DNA from: Manduca sexta
Taxonomy: Eukaryota > Arthropoda > Insecta > Lepidoptera > Sphingidae
Direction of reading: 5' to 3'
NCBI RefSeq assembly: GCF_014839805.1
Contig: NC_051117.1
Coordinates: 6,634,001 to 6,698,000, forward strand
DNA: 64,000 nt
The notes under the pieces were generated by a model, which made no database searches, had not been told where the DNA came from, and saw nothing but the letters and a program-made list of their open reading frames with translations. The number at the start of each line of letters is the position of its first letter. The first letter of the stretch is position 1. Position numbers and translations under genes: made by a program. This document shows, piece by piece, positions 31,942 through 44,700 of the stretch.

Positions 31942-34306
31942 ATATCGAGGGTATAGTGCTAAAACCCAATAAGTGCCAAAAAATCAAAAATCGTTTTATT
32001 GGTCTATCTTAATGAGTTTTTGACGCTCTTTCTATTGGTCTAATCCAATAAGCGGAATTCACAGTATAAAGCGAATTACTTAATGTAATAACCCAATAAA
32101 GTGGCCACTTTGCGACATTAATGATAAACTAAAACACCATAAAGTGAGTTAACTAGATAAATAATATTTTTAATTTACGCTTAAAGCAGTTATAGCTATT
32201 TATTTGTTTTGAGTGTTCAATGATTACCACTTAAATTACCAACGACATAAAGGTAAAATCCATTATTTAGTATTTAACGGGTTTTACCTTTAATTACCTT
32301 TATCTGAAAACAAACTAAACCAAAGGTTTAAAACAAAATAAATGTGTTTTTTGGGTTTCATTTTTCGATTTTATTTCAAAAGATATAAGTTATGTTGAGT
32401 TATATGGTATTTGTTTCCTTTGTTAACTAACTTTCTTCAAATTATGTTTAAGGAAGAACCCAATCAATCAAATTTTTAGCGTTATTGTTGACAGTTTGTG
32501 ACAATAGCCCGCGAGTTTTGTTTTTAATTGTTCTCAATTTAGTGCTAATTATTTATGTTAAGCACTACGATGGGTGATCGAGGAAGGAAATTTGTGCAAT
32601 TAGCTTGCATTTAGACGCTGATATCAGGTGTACGCTCATTTTGTGAGTACTTTTTCGTATATACAAAGTTACTTCTAATAAGAGATCGTTATGATTTAAT
32701 TTTTAATTATTTAATAAGCTTCTCAATTAGATAATTACAAATTAAATCAAATTAAAATTACAAAAAGAATCCAATTATAAGGATCGTACAGTTAGCATGA
32801 AATACTTTTTCAATAACACATTTCCAAGTCGTCCTCGTTTTTTTTAAGCGACCTTAATGATAGTGTAGATATCAAATAGCAGATTAAGCAGATTCGTTCG
32901 GAGTTTTCAATAGTGACGATCAATGCGGCAACAAAGAACCACCTAAGAAAACGAGCTCTAAAATCTAAATATGTTGGATTTGTCCAACAACCCATAGAAT
33001 CTTTTCCTGTAATTGAATCCCAATACTGTAGTAAAGATAGTAAAAAAAGTATTAGGCCCCTGGCGTTAAATCTATAAATAACATGTGTTGATTATAACAG
33101 GAAATTTTCAGATTAATGAAAAGTAGTAGTTTCAGCAATCATCAATATCGTAACATATTTAATGATAAATATAAATTAAGATTTTTTTTAATTAATAAAA
33201 AGGCTTAATAAATATGTAACATTTGTCCAAAATATGAAAAATCCATGTGGAAAGATCTTTTTAAAAAAAATATGAAAACCATTTAAATCGAAAAATACAT
33301 GTCATGCAGCGAAAGATGCAAATAAAATTCGCACTTAAATACAGAAGACTCTTTTATGTCTATACTATGGATTTGCAAGCGGGGTTGCTCATAACAAATG
33401 GAGGAGAAGGTACATTATAGGTATACTACATGGAAAAATTTGTGTCGTACAATTTTACGATATATGAATCAAATTACCCAACAAAGCCTCTGTTGGAGTG
33501 AGTTAATTGGTAAAACAGGGAGTTCTGAAATATACCAATATCAATAAGACCAAACAAGAATCAGTACGTTTCAGTTCTTCTGTTGAAAACATTGATCATT
33601 TAATATAATTAAACAGAAATTCTTAAAGCGCAGCAACATGCATATAGAGGTGGACTCCATGCATGCTGCTTCCAATAAACAGCGTTAAAAAATAAAACAA
33701 TAAGTAGCGTAAGTGAGTGGAAGAACGTTTTTACAGAAGCTAGAAAGAAGAGGACTAAGACTATTACGAAAAAAGATAGATAAGAAATAATTGAAATCAA
33801 TACTAGTTCTAAAGTGAAAGAATTAAAATTTAATAAAATGTTAGACTTGAAATGTGTGTAAAATGCCAATTAATACACCTAAAAACAAATAAGGACTTGT
33901 TGAATATGTGCGAGAAACTCATTACACCCGAGAAACTCCTATTGATAAAGACCTACACCAAACTACCAACGTCTGTTAGTGATAAAGAGTGATTTATCCT
34001 GTTTTTTGTGACTTTCATACAGTAAACTAATTGACAAATTAAAATAAATGTTTAATTTCTCTTGGGGTAAAACCCAATAAGTCGGCACCCTTTGTAACTT
34101 ATATTTTTTTTACGATAAAATTGATTACCCCAGAAACTTAAAAATATGTTATTACACTACTTAGATACATAGACTTTTAGCACAAAATAATTATTATGAC
34201 GATATTATTTGAATGTCAAATATTTTGGTGCTTAAAACTTAAACATTGAATATCTCGAAAGTAACAATTTCATACTTATTGGCTTTTAGCACTATACCCT
34301 CGATAT
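31942..34306. mobile_element. 2.4-kb DNA transposon remnant with 33-bp TIRs
   Basis: Left end atatcgagggtatagtgcta and right end reading inward are 32/33 identical. cccaataag/ttattgg words recur just inside both ends (31969, 31996, 32047, 32091, 34074, 34276). The interior at about 33330-33800 looks like decayed coding sequence; a short plus-strand segment reads MHIEVDSMHAAS, which I associate with a transposase-like insect repeat family. No long open frame remains. I could not define a target duplication. Confidence 0.7.
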
Positions 34307-34652
34307 ACAATATGCTAACTGTACCACAAGAGCGCCATCTGTTTAAAAAATCAAAGTAACAATCTCAAATATGACTTACAAGAGTAAATGACCGAGACAG
34401 AAAAGACATAATCAATCCGTGTATCTAATTTCATCCAAATCCCTTTCGTAGTCACTCCGTTTACTTCTAACAAACATCAAAATATTTCACAAACTTTTAA
34501 AAGTTTAATAATATAGTAGTAGATAACGATAGTTTTCGTACTATAAAATAATTTTTTAGAGATTCGGCTCTGACATCTTTTTCATATTTATACTACGGAA
34601 TGTTTTATATAAAACAAAGATAATTTGGATTTTTTTTTATTAAAATTAAGTA

Positions 34653-35441
34653 CAGTCGAATCCGTTTATAATGACATCGAAAGGAATTGACAAACACGTC
34701 ATAATAAGCGGACGTCATACAAAGCGTTTTGTGAAAAAAAAAAAACATTTTTATGTAAATGGTATGCATGTATTTAAGTACTTTAATAGAGAAACATAGT
34801 AACTTATAAAATGTATGTATGTATGTATACGTCATACAAAGCGTTTTGTGAAAAAAAAAAACATTTTTATGTAAATGGTATGCATGTATTTAAGTACTTT
34901 AATAGAGAAACATAGTAACTTATAAAATGTATGTATGTATGTACATAAAAGTTGTATTTTTTAATGTAAGTAATCTGTAATTTTTGTCTGCTTTTGTTTT
35001 TTTTATTTTATTGTAAAAACAGTCTCTAATACTATTGTGTATAGAAGACATCGCTATGGTCAAATTATCGTTTTCAATATTGCTATGAACAAATCAGGAT
35101 AATAATTGTGCAGCTTTTAATGCCTCTTCTGCGGTAAGTAATGGTTCTTCCTCGACTTCTTCTTCCCCATCACTGAGATTCAAAATAAAAACGAGCCACG
35201 TGCCGAACGTCGTCGGGCATCAACGAACATTACTGAAGGCGTAAAGAATCATTTCGGTCATTATAACAGGACATAATTTATTAAAAAGGGGTCACAATAA
35301 GCGACATGTCACTGTAAGGGAAGTCATTATATCCGACTTTTTTATAAAGAATCTTATATGAAAACCAAACTTCGTAGTGTAATTACGTCATAATAAGAGG
35401 TTGGTCAATATAGGCAGAGTCATAATAAACGGATTATACTG
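34653..35441. mobile_element. pogo-like DNA transposon remnant
   Basis: Ends CAGTCGAATCCGTTTATAAT and, inverted, CAGTATAATCCGTTTATTAT, flanked by TA on both sides (34651-34652, 35442-35443), as in the pogo branch of Tc1/mariner. The minus strand at about 35080-35180 reads LSDGEEEVEEEPLLTAEEAL, then KAAQLLS and a stop; this acidic tail resembles the C-terminus of pogo/Tigger transposases. The rest of the ORF is lost. Confidence 0.75.
34712..34945. repeat. 117-bp tandem duplication inside the pogo-like element
   Basis: Two virtually identical units (34712-34828 and 34829-34945) run from acgtcatacaaagcgtttt to an (atgt)n tract. High identity points to a recent duplication. Confidence 0.85.
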
Positions 35442-35443
35442 TA

Positions 35444-35670
35444 TATATATTCGGGATAAATCTTTACAGTAATGTACTACAATACTGTGGTACTAAAATA
35501 GGATAAAGAAATGAAATTATGAATTAATTTGTCAGACTACATGGTCTGTTGCAGATGATTAATTGTCAAAGCAAATAATATTATAATTTAACACATGCAA
35601 CACTTACTTTGACAACACCATTACGAAAACACAAGCGCATAAATGTCTCCCCGCGATATTTTCTTGAGAA
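35444..35670 (+). promoter_or_regulatory. Probable promoter/5' UTR region of the plus-strand gene
   Basis: 227 bp between the end of the pogo-like element and the start codon. By position, the promoter or 5' UTR should fall here or overlap the element. No TATA box or initiator could be assigned with confidence. Confidence 0.3.
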
Positions 35671-35687
35671 ATGACTTCTACAAATGA
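35643..35687 (+). promoter_or_regulatory. Possible upstream ORF overlapping the start codon
   Basis: An ATG at 35643 opens a 14-codon frame (MSPRDIFLRNDFYK) that ends with TGA after the main ATG at 35671, in another frame. If the transcript starts upstream, it could dampen translation. The transcription start is unknown. Confidence 0.35.
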
Positions 35688-35757
35688 TGGAAAAGACGTG
35701 AAAAGTAATCAAACAAGTGGCCAAAAAGGCAAAACATATTATATCGAACTTTACAAG
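35671..35757 (+). CDS. ZNF292/RLF-like gene, exon 1 (start)
   Basis: Residues 1-29, beginning MTSTNDGKDVKS and ending YYIELYK before a perfect AAG/GTAAGT donor, phase 0. The start codon context is gagaaATGa. An upstream ATG at 35643 opens a 14-codon frame overlapping this start. Linking this exon to exon 2 across 10.2 kb rests on phase and on the helical continuation only. Confidence 0.65.
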
Positions 35758-38700
35758 GTAAGTTTTATTCTTATAATCATCAAGATTAGCTTATTTTGTG
35801 CGACGCCGTTGTGGACTTGAAGTTCTATCTACGGCCGCCATATTTGCCTTTTACGAACTCTTGTTTTCATTTATTTCATGGTTTATCAAGTTATATTCAA
35901 TGGAATGTGCTGTTAAAGTAAGCAAAAAAATATTATAGATAACTTATTAGCCGTGATATGTGTTATTTTTGCTTTGCGAAGCAAAAATATGCGATCGGAA
36001 GATGACAAGAATTCTTTCAATTATTAGTGAGAAACTGTTGAATTGTCGGTATTTAGGGCTCGATAACCTTTTTTTACGCAGCTATTGTGAATTTAGACAT
36101 GTGGTTTAGCACTTATGTGTAATCTTTGAAATGCGTATTATGGACAATGCACTCTCGGTGAATTGAAGATGGCCAGCAGCCATATCATAACATCTTTCAG
36201 TCACGTAGCTTAAATATATTTGACATTTGCAAAAAAATTACCCATTGTACTAAGAGCTGTGAGGTTGGAATGAATCATTAGTTAATCGGTGTTTTGAGTA
36301 TACATCAGCTGTTTGTTGACTAGCGGCGCGCTGCGGGTTTGCCTATCGTTTTTTAGTAAAACGAGTTTCATTTAGAGTTGTAAAGCATTGTCTCGTAAAT
36401 ATTAAAAAAAGTTGATTAATACGATAATGGAAACATTAAAATAAAATATTATACATATAGTTAAGTGTGAAAGTAATTTAAATTAAGATAAGAAATTAAC
36501 CGGCTTTAAAGCCATTTCCATTATGCCCAAATAATCAAAACAATAGATCAACAGCAAAACAAAAACATTGCATCGGCTAAATAAAACATCGGAAATACAG
36601 TATACAATCTACGCAATAAGTCAAGTCAGGGTACATTGCTCGTCTTTATAACAAACGTATAATAACTTATAAAAAAATATATATCTTATGCAAAGACAAA
36701 AAAATTTTAATGCGCATATTTTGGTGTGTCAATCACAGTACACATTTTATGCTATAGTTTGTCGTTATTGTTTAATAATTTACAAATGACTTAGAAAGTT
36801 ATGTAAAATGATTAATGTATTTAAATCTTACTTGGTCATCAACTTTGTTAAATTCTGTTCCTAGGATAAAGAGTAGCTTGCATCATTGGAAATTATTCTA
36901 GTGTTAAACAGTTAGGAACTATGAACAATTAGGAAATGAGAAAAACTCTTTATTTAGACAATAATAGTATAAAACAAAAATACAAAATCCAACAAATTTT
37001 TAGTAATGACTTTGAAATTGAACTAGTTTTCGGATTGTCTATTAGTTTTTATATTATGATTTTCTACTGATGCTTTAAAGACTGCAGCCTTTTGGTAAAG
37101 ATTTCTTAAGAAAATGAGAATTTTTGTCATTGAAATATAACTACTTTACAGAATTATTGCTGTAGATTTATTTATATTTTAGTCTCAACATTTCCAAGAG
37201 CTTTCAATTCTTCAGTTTTAAAAGACAGTATAAATTGTGTAATTACTGGGCATTATAAGAAGTTAAGTAATTTCTCAGTTAGCCAAGTATAATCAATGTG
37301 CCCTGTAATACTTTATTTTTCAAAGTTAGCTGTTGTATTTCTAGCTATTGTGTGGCATTTACAATCAATTGATATCAGTATTTCCCTTGTCATTTGATTC
37401 CAATATAAAAGAATACTCTAGTTAGGTTCGGTTAGCTCGACTATTAGTTAAACTGCTATGAGAGTGTAGTTGTATTATGGTACAACTGTATTACTAAGGT
37501 CTCGTATTTGGTCCCAGATTGGGTAAAATAATATTGGGTTTTGCTACTTAGTATCAGCCTGGAGTTTGGAATTTCTATTCAATATAGCTATAAGCTTGCT
37601 CCCTAGCATCAATAGTCAGCATATGGATGATGGAACATGAGTCTACTGGTTTCGTTGCTACCTATCAATTCAGAGATTAAAAACATGGGTATGTGTGTGT
37701 AGTTAGTTACTAACACATCATGCCTAGGGGTCAATATAAAAACTTATGAGGCAATTAAAAGTTGGAACAATAAAAAAACAAATGTAATTACCCAAGCATA
37801 ATTATAACTTGTAATGATTTGCATGGCTTTTATCAAAGTTCAGTTTTAATAGTAATTTAAATCTATATCTCATATTTAAATATCAGCATTCTTTAATATA
37901 TAAATATACTATAAATAATTCATACACCAGTTCCTTGTATTCTTAGATAATATTTTTAGAATCAAAACCACAGTAAACATAACATACATAACATCACGCA
38001 TTTTATCCCCGAAGGGGTTGCAGGGGCGCAACTAGGGCACCCACTTTTCGCCAAGTATGTTCCGTCCCATGATGTGATAGGGGGCGAGCCTAACGCCATA
38101 TCGGGCACAAATTCCAGACTCCGGGCTGATACTGAGCAGAAAAACCCAAATATCACTTTGCCCGACCCGGGATTCGAACCCAGGACCTCAGAGTGCTATT
38201 GTACCGGACATGCAATACAACTACGCCACCGAGGCAGTCCATCACCAACCACAGTAAAGACTTACAAAATTAGTTAAAATTTAACAAATAGGTCATAAAG
38301 TTGATAATTCGAATACAGTACAAACGGACAGATAATATAATCAACAATTATCACTGAGTTTGCAAATTCCAAAAGCAATAATCAAAATGTTGAATAATAA
38401 TAATGGAAATTATCTTATTATGTGTGTTATCTTATCAAAATAACAAATTACATAAATGTTTACATGTAACTTTAAAATGATTGTATAAGCCAATTGTATA
38501 AACAGAATTAATTGGTGCATAATTATAAAATGTTTAATATTCAGTTCCTTAAACGTTTTGGTGTAGCATATGTTATTGTCATTTGTTACAGTGACCGAAA
38601 TGTCTCTTGTTTTTACTATTTCTAACAATGCTCCAGTTTAGGTCAGAATAAACTAGATTTTGGTACTTGTTAAGCACAATATTGGTAATTTAATGAAATA

Positions 38701-41700
38701 ATTTTGTTTCTGTTAGTTATCTGGCAAATCTCTTAGATGTTTGTCTGTATATGTAGATATTACTATTACTGTTGATGTTTAATCAATTTTTGAAATGAAA
38801 CAGAGGTACCCATGTTCCGTCTTCTGGTTGGAATAATGTAGTTAAATTAGTTATCTGTTGTTATGGGACATAATTTTTTTTTGCTTTGAATGACGATACG
38901 ATCTTGCCGTTCGCCTGATGGTAAGCGATATGACCGCCCATAAACAGTAGAAACATCATCCAACACCTTGAATTACAAAGTATTGTTCAGTATTCCACTG
39001 TGCAAGCCATTCTGAGACATGAGATGTTAAGTTTTAGTATGTCCAGTAATTACACTGGCTACAATATCCTTCAAACCGAAACAACAGTGCATACACACTG
39101 CTGCTTGGCGGTAGAAATAGACATTGCAGTAGTACATACCTAGACCCTTCACATTATTGTACCTTATTGTAAATAAATAAATAAACAAATTAGAAGCTAA
39201 ATCATATAATTTATCCTGGTTAGAATTATATAGTATAAAATACTTTTATTCAACAGGTTATGTTTTTATTTATTGATTCTAAGTGTATACCTATTGTATA
39301 CATAAATGAGATGTATTACATAATATTTGTATACATGACATTTTCCTGTTACACAATATCTTAATTTGTTATTATGAACATTGTTTTGTATTAATGTTAA
39401 TAATTTTGCAAGTCTTTGAAATATAAACCAGCCATGTTTATCTCAATTCTTTTCATTATTATATTTGAGTTACATTTAAATATGTTTGAGAGTCAATTAT
39501 TACTTGCTTGAATAGTTAAGGAAAACATTGTGAGGAAGCCTACATCTAATGTATTAATCCAGGACATTGTCAATTTCTGGTGCCCAATTTCATCCAAATC
39601 TGTGCAGATGCTCCTGCCTTTACTTCTGACAAATATCCAAACATTTTGACGCACTTTCGCATAATATGAGTAGTATGATAGATATCATTTTGTAAAGTGG
39701 CTAATTGTTCAGTATTTTGATAACATTTATGACACAAAGCGATAACTTTATATGAACAGGATGGATTTGTGTGTAATTTGTTTTATTATAAAATGACGCT
39801 ACTACTAACACTTTGGTGTGTAAGGGACAATCATCATAGGCTCTAAAAGTACTAACCAGCCTAAGTGGGCTGTAGAATGGTATGTCCCAGGTCTGATTCC
39901 AAGGATAAACAAAACTAAATTTTTTGTTGTGTCCCGCTCCTCTGATAGTAAGCGATACAACTGTCCATAAACAGTAGTAGCATCATACGGAACTTACAAT
40001 AACAGGGTAGTGTGCGTCATACTACTGCGCTTGTCATCTTGAGGATAAGATGATAAGTCTCACAATGCCCAAAAATACATTGGCTACTATGTCCTTCAAA
40101 CCGGAACACAACAGTGCATTCACACTGCTGTCAGTAGGGGAACTGTAGGGTGTTTTTTTTTTAACACAATAGCTCAGGACACATCTACCTTAGATAGAGG
40201 TGACATCACGTAGGCAACTGCTTGTCAAATCTCAGCCGAATGACTTCTGCAACACTGCATGAAAAAGTGTGTTGTACTGGCCTCACATTGATTTAGGGTG
40301 AGGTCAGATAAAAGAAGAGTGGGTTAAATAGGTCACACAATTTTAAATTTAACATTCAATGAATTTCATGAATTTGCTTCCAATATTTGCCATATTTGGT
40401 ACAAATCCACATTGGAGTCTTTTATGTGGTAGGATTTTAATGTACATGATACGTTTATGATTAGTTTATAGTATTTATGTTTATATTTTTTTACTGAATA
40501 AAATTATCGCACACTTGGAACTGACGTGACCTAACTCAAAAAAGACGATTTGTAGAAATCGGAATAATGAAAAATTTAAAAAAATATAGAAGGCAGTGAA
40601 TTGGGCGGTCGTCGAAAGCGAGATTCTCTGTTTCTATTCTATAATTGTCTCTCCTCATAGGCATGTTTTGGAATGTCGTTTTTTTTACAAGAGCAGAATA
40701 TATAACATATATTTTAAGTTAGGCTACTTTATTTCTAAGGGTGCGTTATGATACTGTAAGCTGTATATATTTTAATAACTAAAACATTTAATTAAATTTC
40801 TAAAGTTTATTGGACTTGTTGCGTACTACGGTGCAGCTCGCTCAAGTGTTAGAGTTCGCTATGATTGACTATGTGAAGTTTTTTACACATATGCAATGTA
40901 TTTATGATAAATAAAAAAAACACCCTTAATTAGATGAAATTAAGTATGGAGATATTTTTAGACCCTGAGAAGGACATGGGGTTCTTTCCATCCCGGGAAA
41001 AGAATATAGCGTGACGTTTTTTCCCGGAAAATACTTTCATGAGGGCGAAGCCGCACAAACTGGTACTTGATATAGATCATGTCTAGCTTAATATACTCAA
41101 ATAGTATTTGAATTATTAATAAATTAGGAGACAATGCCCGAGGAATTAAGACTACCTATATCCTATAGCCATGTTGCGTGTAAAAGGTATTCTCTGAAAA
41201 AGTATTTTAAGACGAGTTTATTAGAAATAGAGAAGTACGGCTTTCTTTTCAATTAAACCCTTTGTTGGTTCTCTGACATATTGGTTTACAGTTAGCTTTT
41301 GTTTTGCGCGAATGGTATAGAATTACAAAATAAATACACATTGCACGATATTTTTCATTATACCCGATTGTCCATCATACCGAGCGTAATGTTTTTAAAA
41401 GCTAAATGTATGTTCACTTCAAAATTAAACCATAAGACAAGTCCATTGCGATTCATATTTGATACGAACGTGAAACAATGCAGTAATTAATTAAATATAT
41501 AATGATGCTTTCAAAGTGTTTACAATTTTGGTATGAGATTTAATTAAATTTAAATCCGAAACGGTTGGTAATTTATCACGTAGAATTTGGTTAGTGTTAA
41601 AATTGATTGTGGTTCTTCAGAAACATTAAAATATATTTTATTAATATTATTAGTAAGCTCAAGCATTGATCTCTAAAAGGTTGGCAGAGCCGTAAGTAGT

Positions 41701-44700
41701 GTACTCAGCTTTTATAGTACTTATATCCTCCGAATGATATTGAAGGCAAGTTTATTTCATTTCTGTTTTAGTATTTTGGATTAATTTGAGGAAGCGTATT
41801 AGTGGACATTCTGTGATGAATAAAAATTGATAATTATCGATTTTAATTGAAATATGCTTTCAACTGCAATACAACAGTACTTGCACAGTTTCGCTGGTCA
41901 TAGGCTATATTTTATGTCCGCCCGGATAGCGACCACTTTATATGAGGTGCTAAAACACGCCATAGTGACCCATGTAAGTGTTCTGGGATCTGTGTATATC
42001 CGGGTCCAACAGGCCGGCATAATTGTGTCGACTGTCGAGGGGTAATCATCTCTCGTCAGTCTTCCATTTTACCCCACTCCACTTTCCATCAGGTGTAGTG
42101 AGTTCACTTTGCGCACCCGTCTAAAAAAAGGTAAAATTATTTACATTTTACAGCATATCATATACGAATTTGTCTATTGCCAAAACTATTTTCCACCCGC
42201 CTGGCAGTTTCCGTTCGATATCGATAATTTAGTCGGAACAAATTGTTGTCTATGTATAGATTTGACATAGAGATAGGATTGTTGACTAGGGCTCGTTGTT
42301 CGGACTGTCCGGCCCTGCGTTCTTAAAGCTTGAGTGGGGAATAGCCACATAATCTTTCTACTTATTTTATTAATAGCTTTAGCTCGCGGTTCCGCCTGCA
42401 TAGATTTACCATGATTCTCGTTAGCTTTTAGTTTCTCACTGTTTATGCCTTTGCCGCCCGTGATATCACAAAACGGCCCAGCGGAAGATCAGCATCTGCT
42501 GGAGTACACGCTGAGCTGAGCTGGGGTCATTTTTGTGACGAGCAAATAGATTTAAGTATTTTGTTTTTGTAATTATTATGTAATTTTGCTTGTTGCAAAT
42601 AAATATTTTCTTTCTTTCTCTTTCAAAATCCCGCTTAATATTTTTCAGGGATAGAAAGTAGCTTACAGCACTCGGGAGTAGTACAGCTTCCTATTGGCAA
42701 TAATGTAACAAAATCGATTTAATAGTTTTTGAAATTAGTACGTTTAAAGAAACTCGTTAGCGGTATATTGGTATAGATTTTCCTGTGAATGCTAAAGTTT
42801 GTGGAAATGTTTGTAAACGAAGATACTCAGTTACAATATTCTAATAGTATGCCTTAAAATACGTGCTGAGATAGTGTGGTGGATATTCATCCCTAACCAT
42901 CGATATATATGTACTACGTACTAGATTTGGCTTTCCGAACATTCACTGTGTTCAACTGAATTGAACTGCAATCCATTCAAACTGACTTTAGTATGGTCAA
43001 TATTGACAGCTTGTGGTGTACGAAGCGGCGCTCATGATATAAGGACTCGAGTCTAAGTGTAAACCGGATTTGAATAAAAAATAATTGTCAGATGAGTAAA
43101 ATTATTTGTTCTTCAAGTGAATAAATAGGTCCTTACGGAGACGTTTTGGTTGCCATTTTAGTTCAGATTTTGAACAAATAGTGATATGGACGTTCGTGTC
43201 CATAGAATATACGTCAATGTCCATAACACTTTAAACAATACAGATATAATACGTAGAAATCGCAGTTTTCATACTTATGTGAATGTTATAAGTATTGAGG
43301 ATTTATTAACGTATGATTTAAGTAAATTTTACGAATATTTTAAGTAAATATTTTGATTCTTCGTACAGAGTAGACTTGTAAGTAATATTTATAGTAGTAG
43401 TACAGATAGTTGTATATGTATGTTTAAAGTACAAATATTCCAAACGACTTCAGTTTATTTACAAACGGCTTGTATTTATAGCACTAAGAAAATAAATCGT
43501 ATGTTTAAAGTAAGAAGATGCTAAATCACTATTATTTATAACCAAATGAAGTGATAAATTCACTAGTATTAGCCTGGCGCTCTCCGATTGGCTATTGGAT
43601 ACTAACTTCGTAATATGAAATATAGTTACAAATTACACCTAACTGGGGAGATGTGGTTGTAAAAGTACCCTTCTTCCCATAATATTGAGACCTTACCAGA
43701 TAATGATATTGGACAAGGATTAGTATAAAGACGTATGGAAATGTTGGTCGACAATCAAAAAGTATGTCTATTGTTGGTAGAAATGGGTAATTTCCTTTTG
43801 ATTTGTATTTTATTTTAAATATAATTAAAATGTACGAAAACTGAATTGATCTTTAAAATCAGCAACACAATTGGTTAAAAAATATAGCAGATATTAATAT
43901 TTGGACTATTGTAAACAAAAATGTGGATGTGGTAGGGCTATCTCGCTGTCTCCCTCTAAAGCACGCAGCGTTATGGCCGGTGACGCTCGGTGACGTCACA
44001 GTTTACTATTACTGTTAATTGACAGGTGGCCCTTCCACCAAGTTTCAAATCTTTTTAACTTGTTTATTATTGCGTGAATTTTTAATGCTTTTTATCCGTT
44101 ACGTTTCAGATGACATATTTTTGATAAACATGTTTAAAAAGTAGTCTATTACCCTATTATTCTGACAATACACTCGATTTAGTAGTACGCTATTGTAGTT
44201 AATGTTCCGTGACCGCTTTAAAAAAAAACACTGTTACGTTACACGAGTCCTTACGATTATAAACTTGAATCCATTCGACACACAGATAATTTGCATCATA
44301 CAATTTTTTTACACACTAGCTTTAACTCGCATCCCCGCCCGTGTCAAAAAGCCTTTGTTTAAAATGGAGCCTATATTTTAAGTTAGACCTCTAGCAATAC
44401 ATCGGTGGAATATGCATTCAATGCAATAGTTTTTGCGTGATTCGTGTAAAAACATACACAAATAAAAAATAAAAAAACTGTAGTATAAAGACCCGGTATA
44501 TGTATAAGTTTATATTCAATGTCTATAATGTACAGTCTAATACAATTTTATTATATGTAAATATAAGTACAGGTTTGGCGATGACTCAAACGTGATTCGC
44601 AGAGTAATAACGATATATGAGCCTTCGAAGCGTCGCGTAATGCGCTTCATAGCAGAGATGGCATGCATCAGATTACGATGACGTCATTACCGGCAATATT

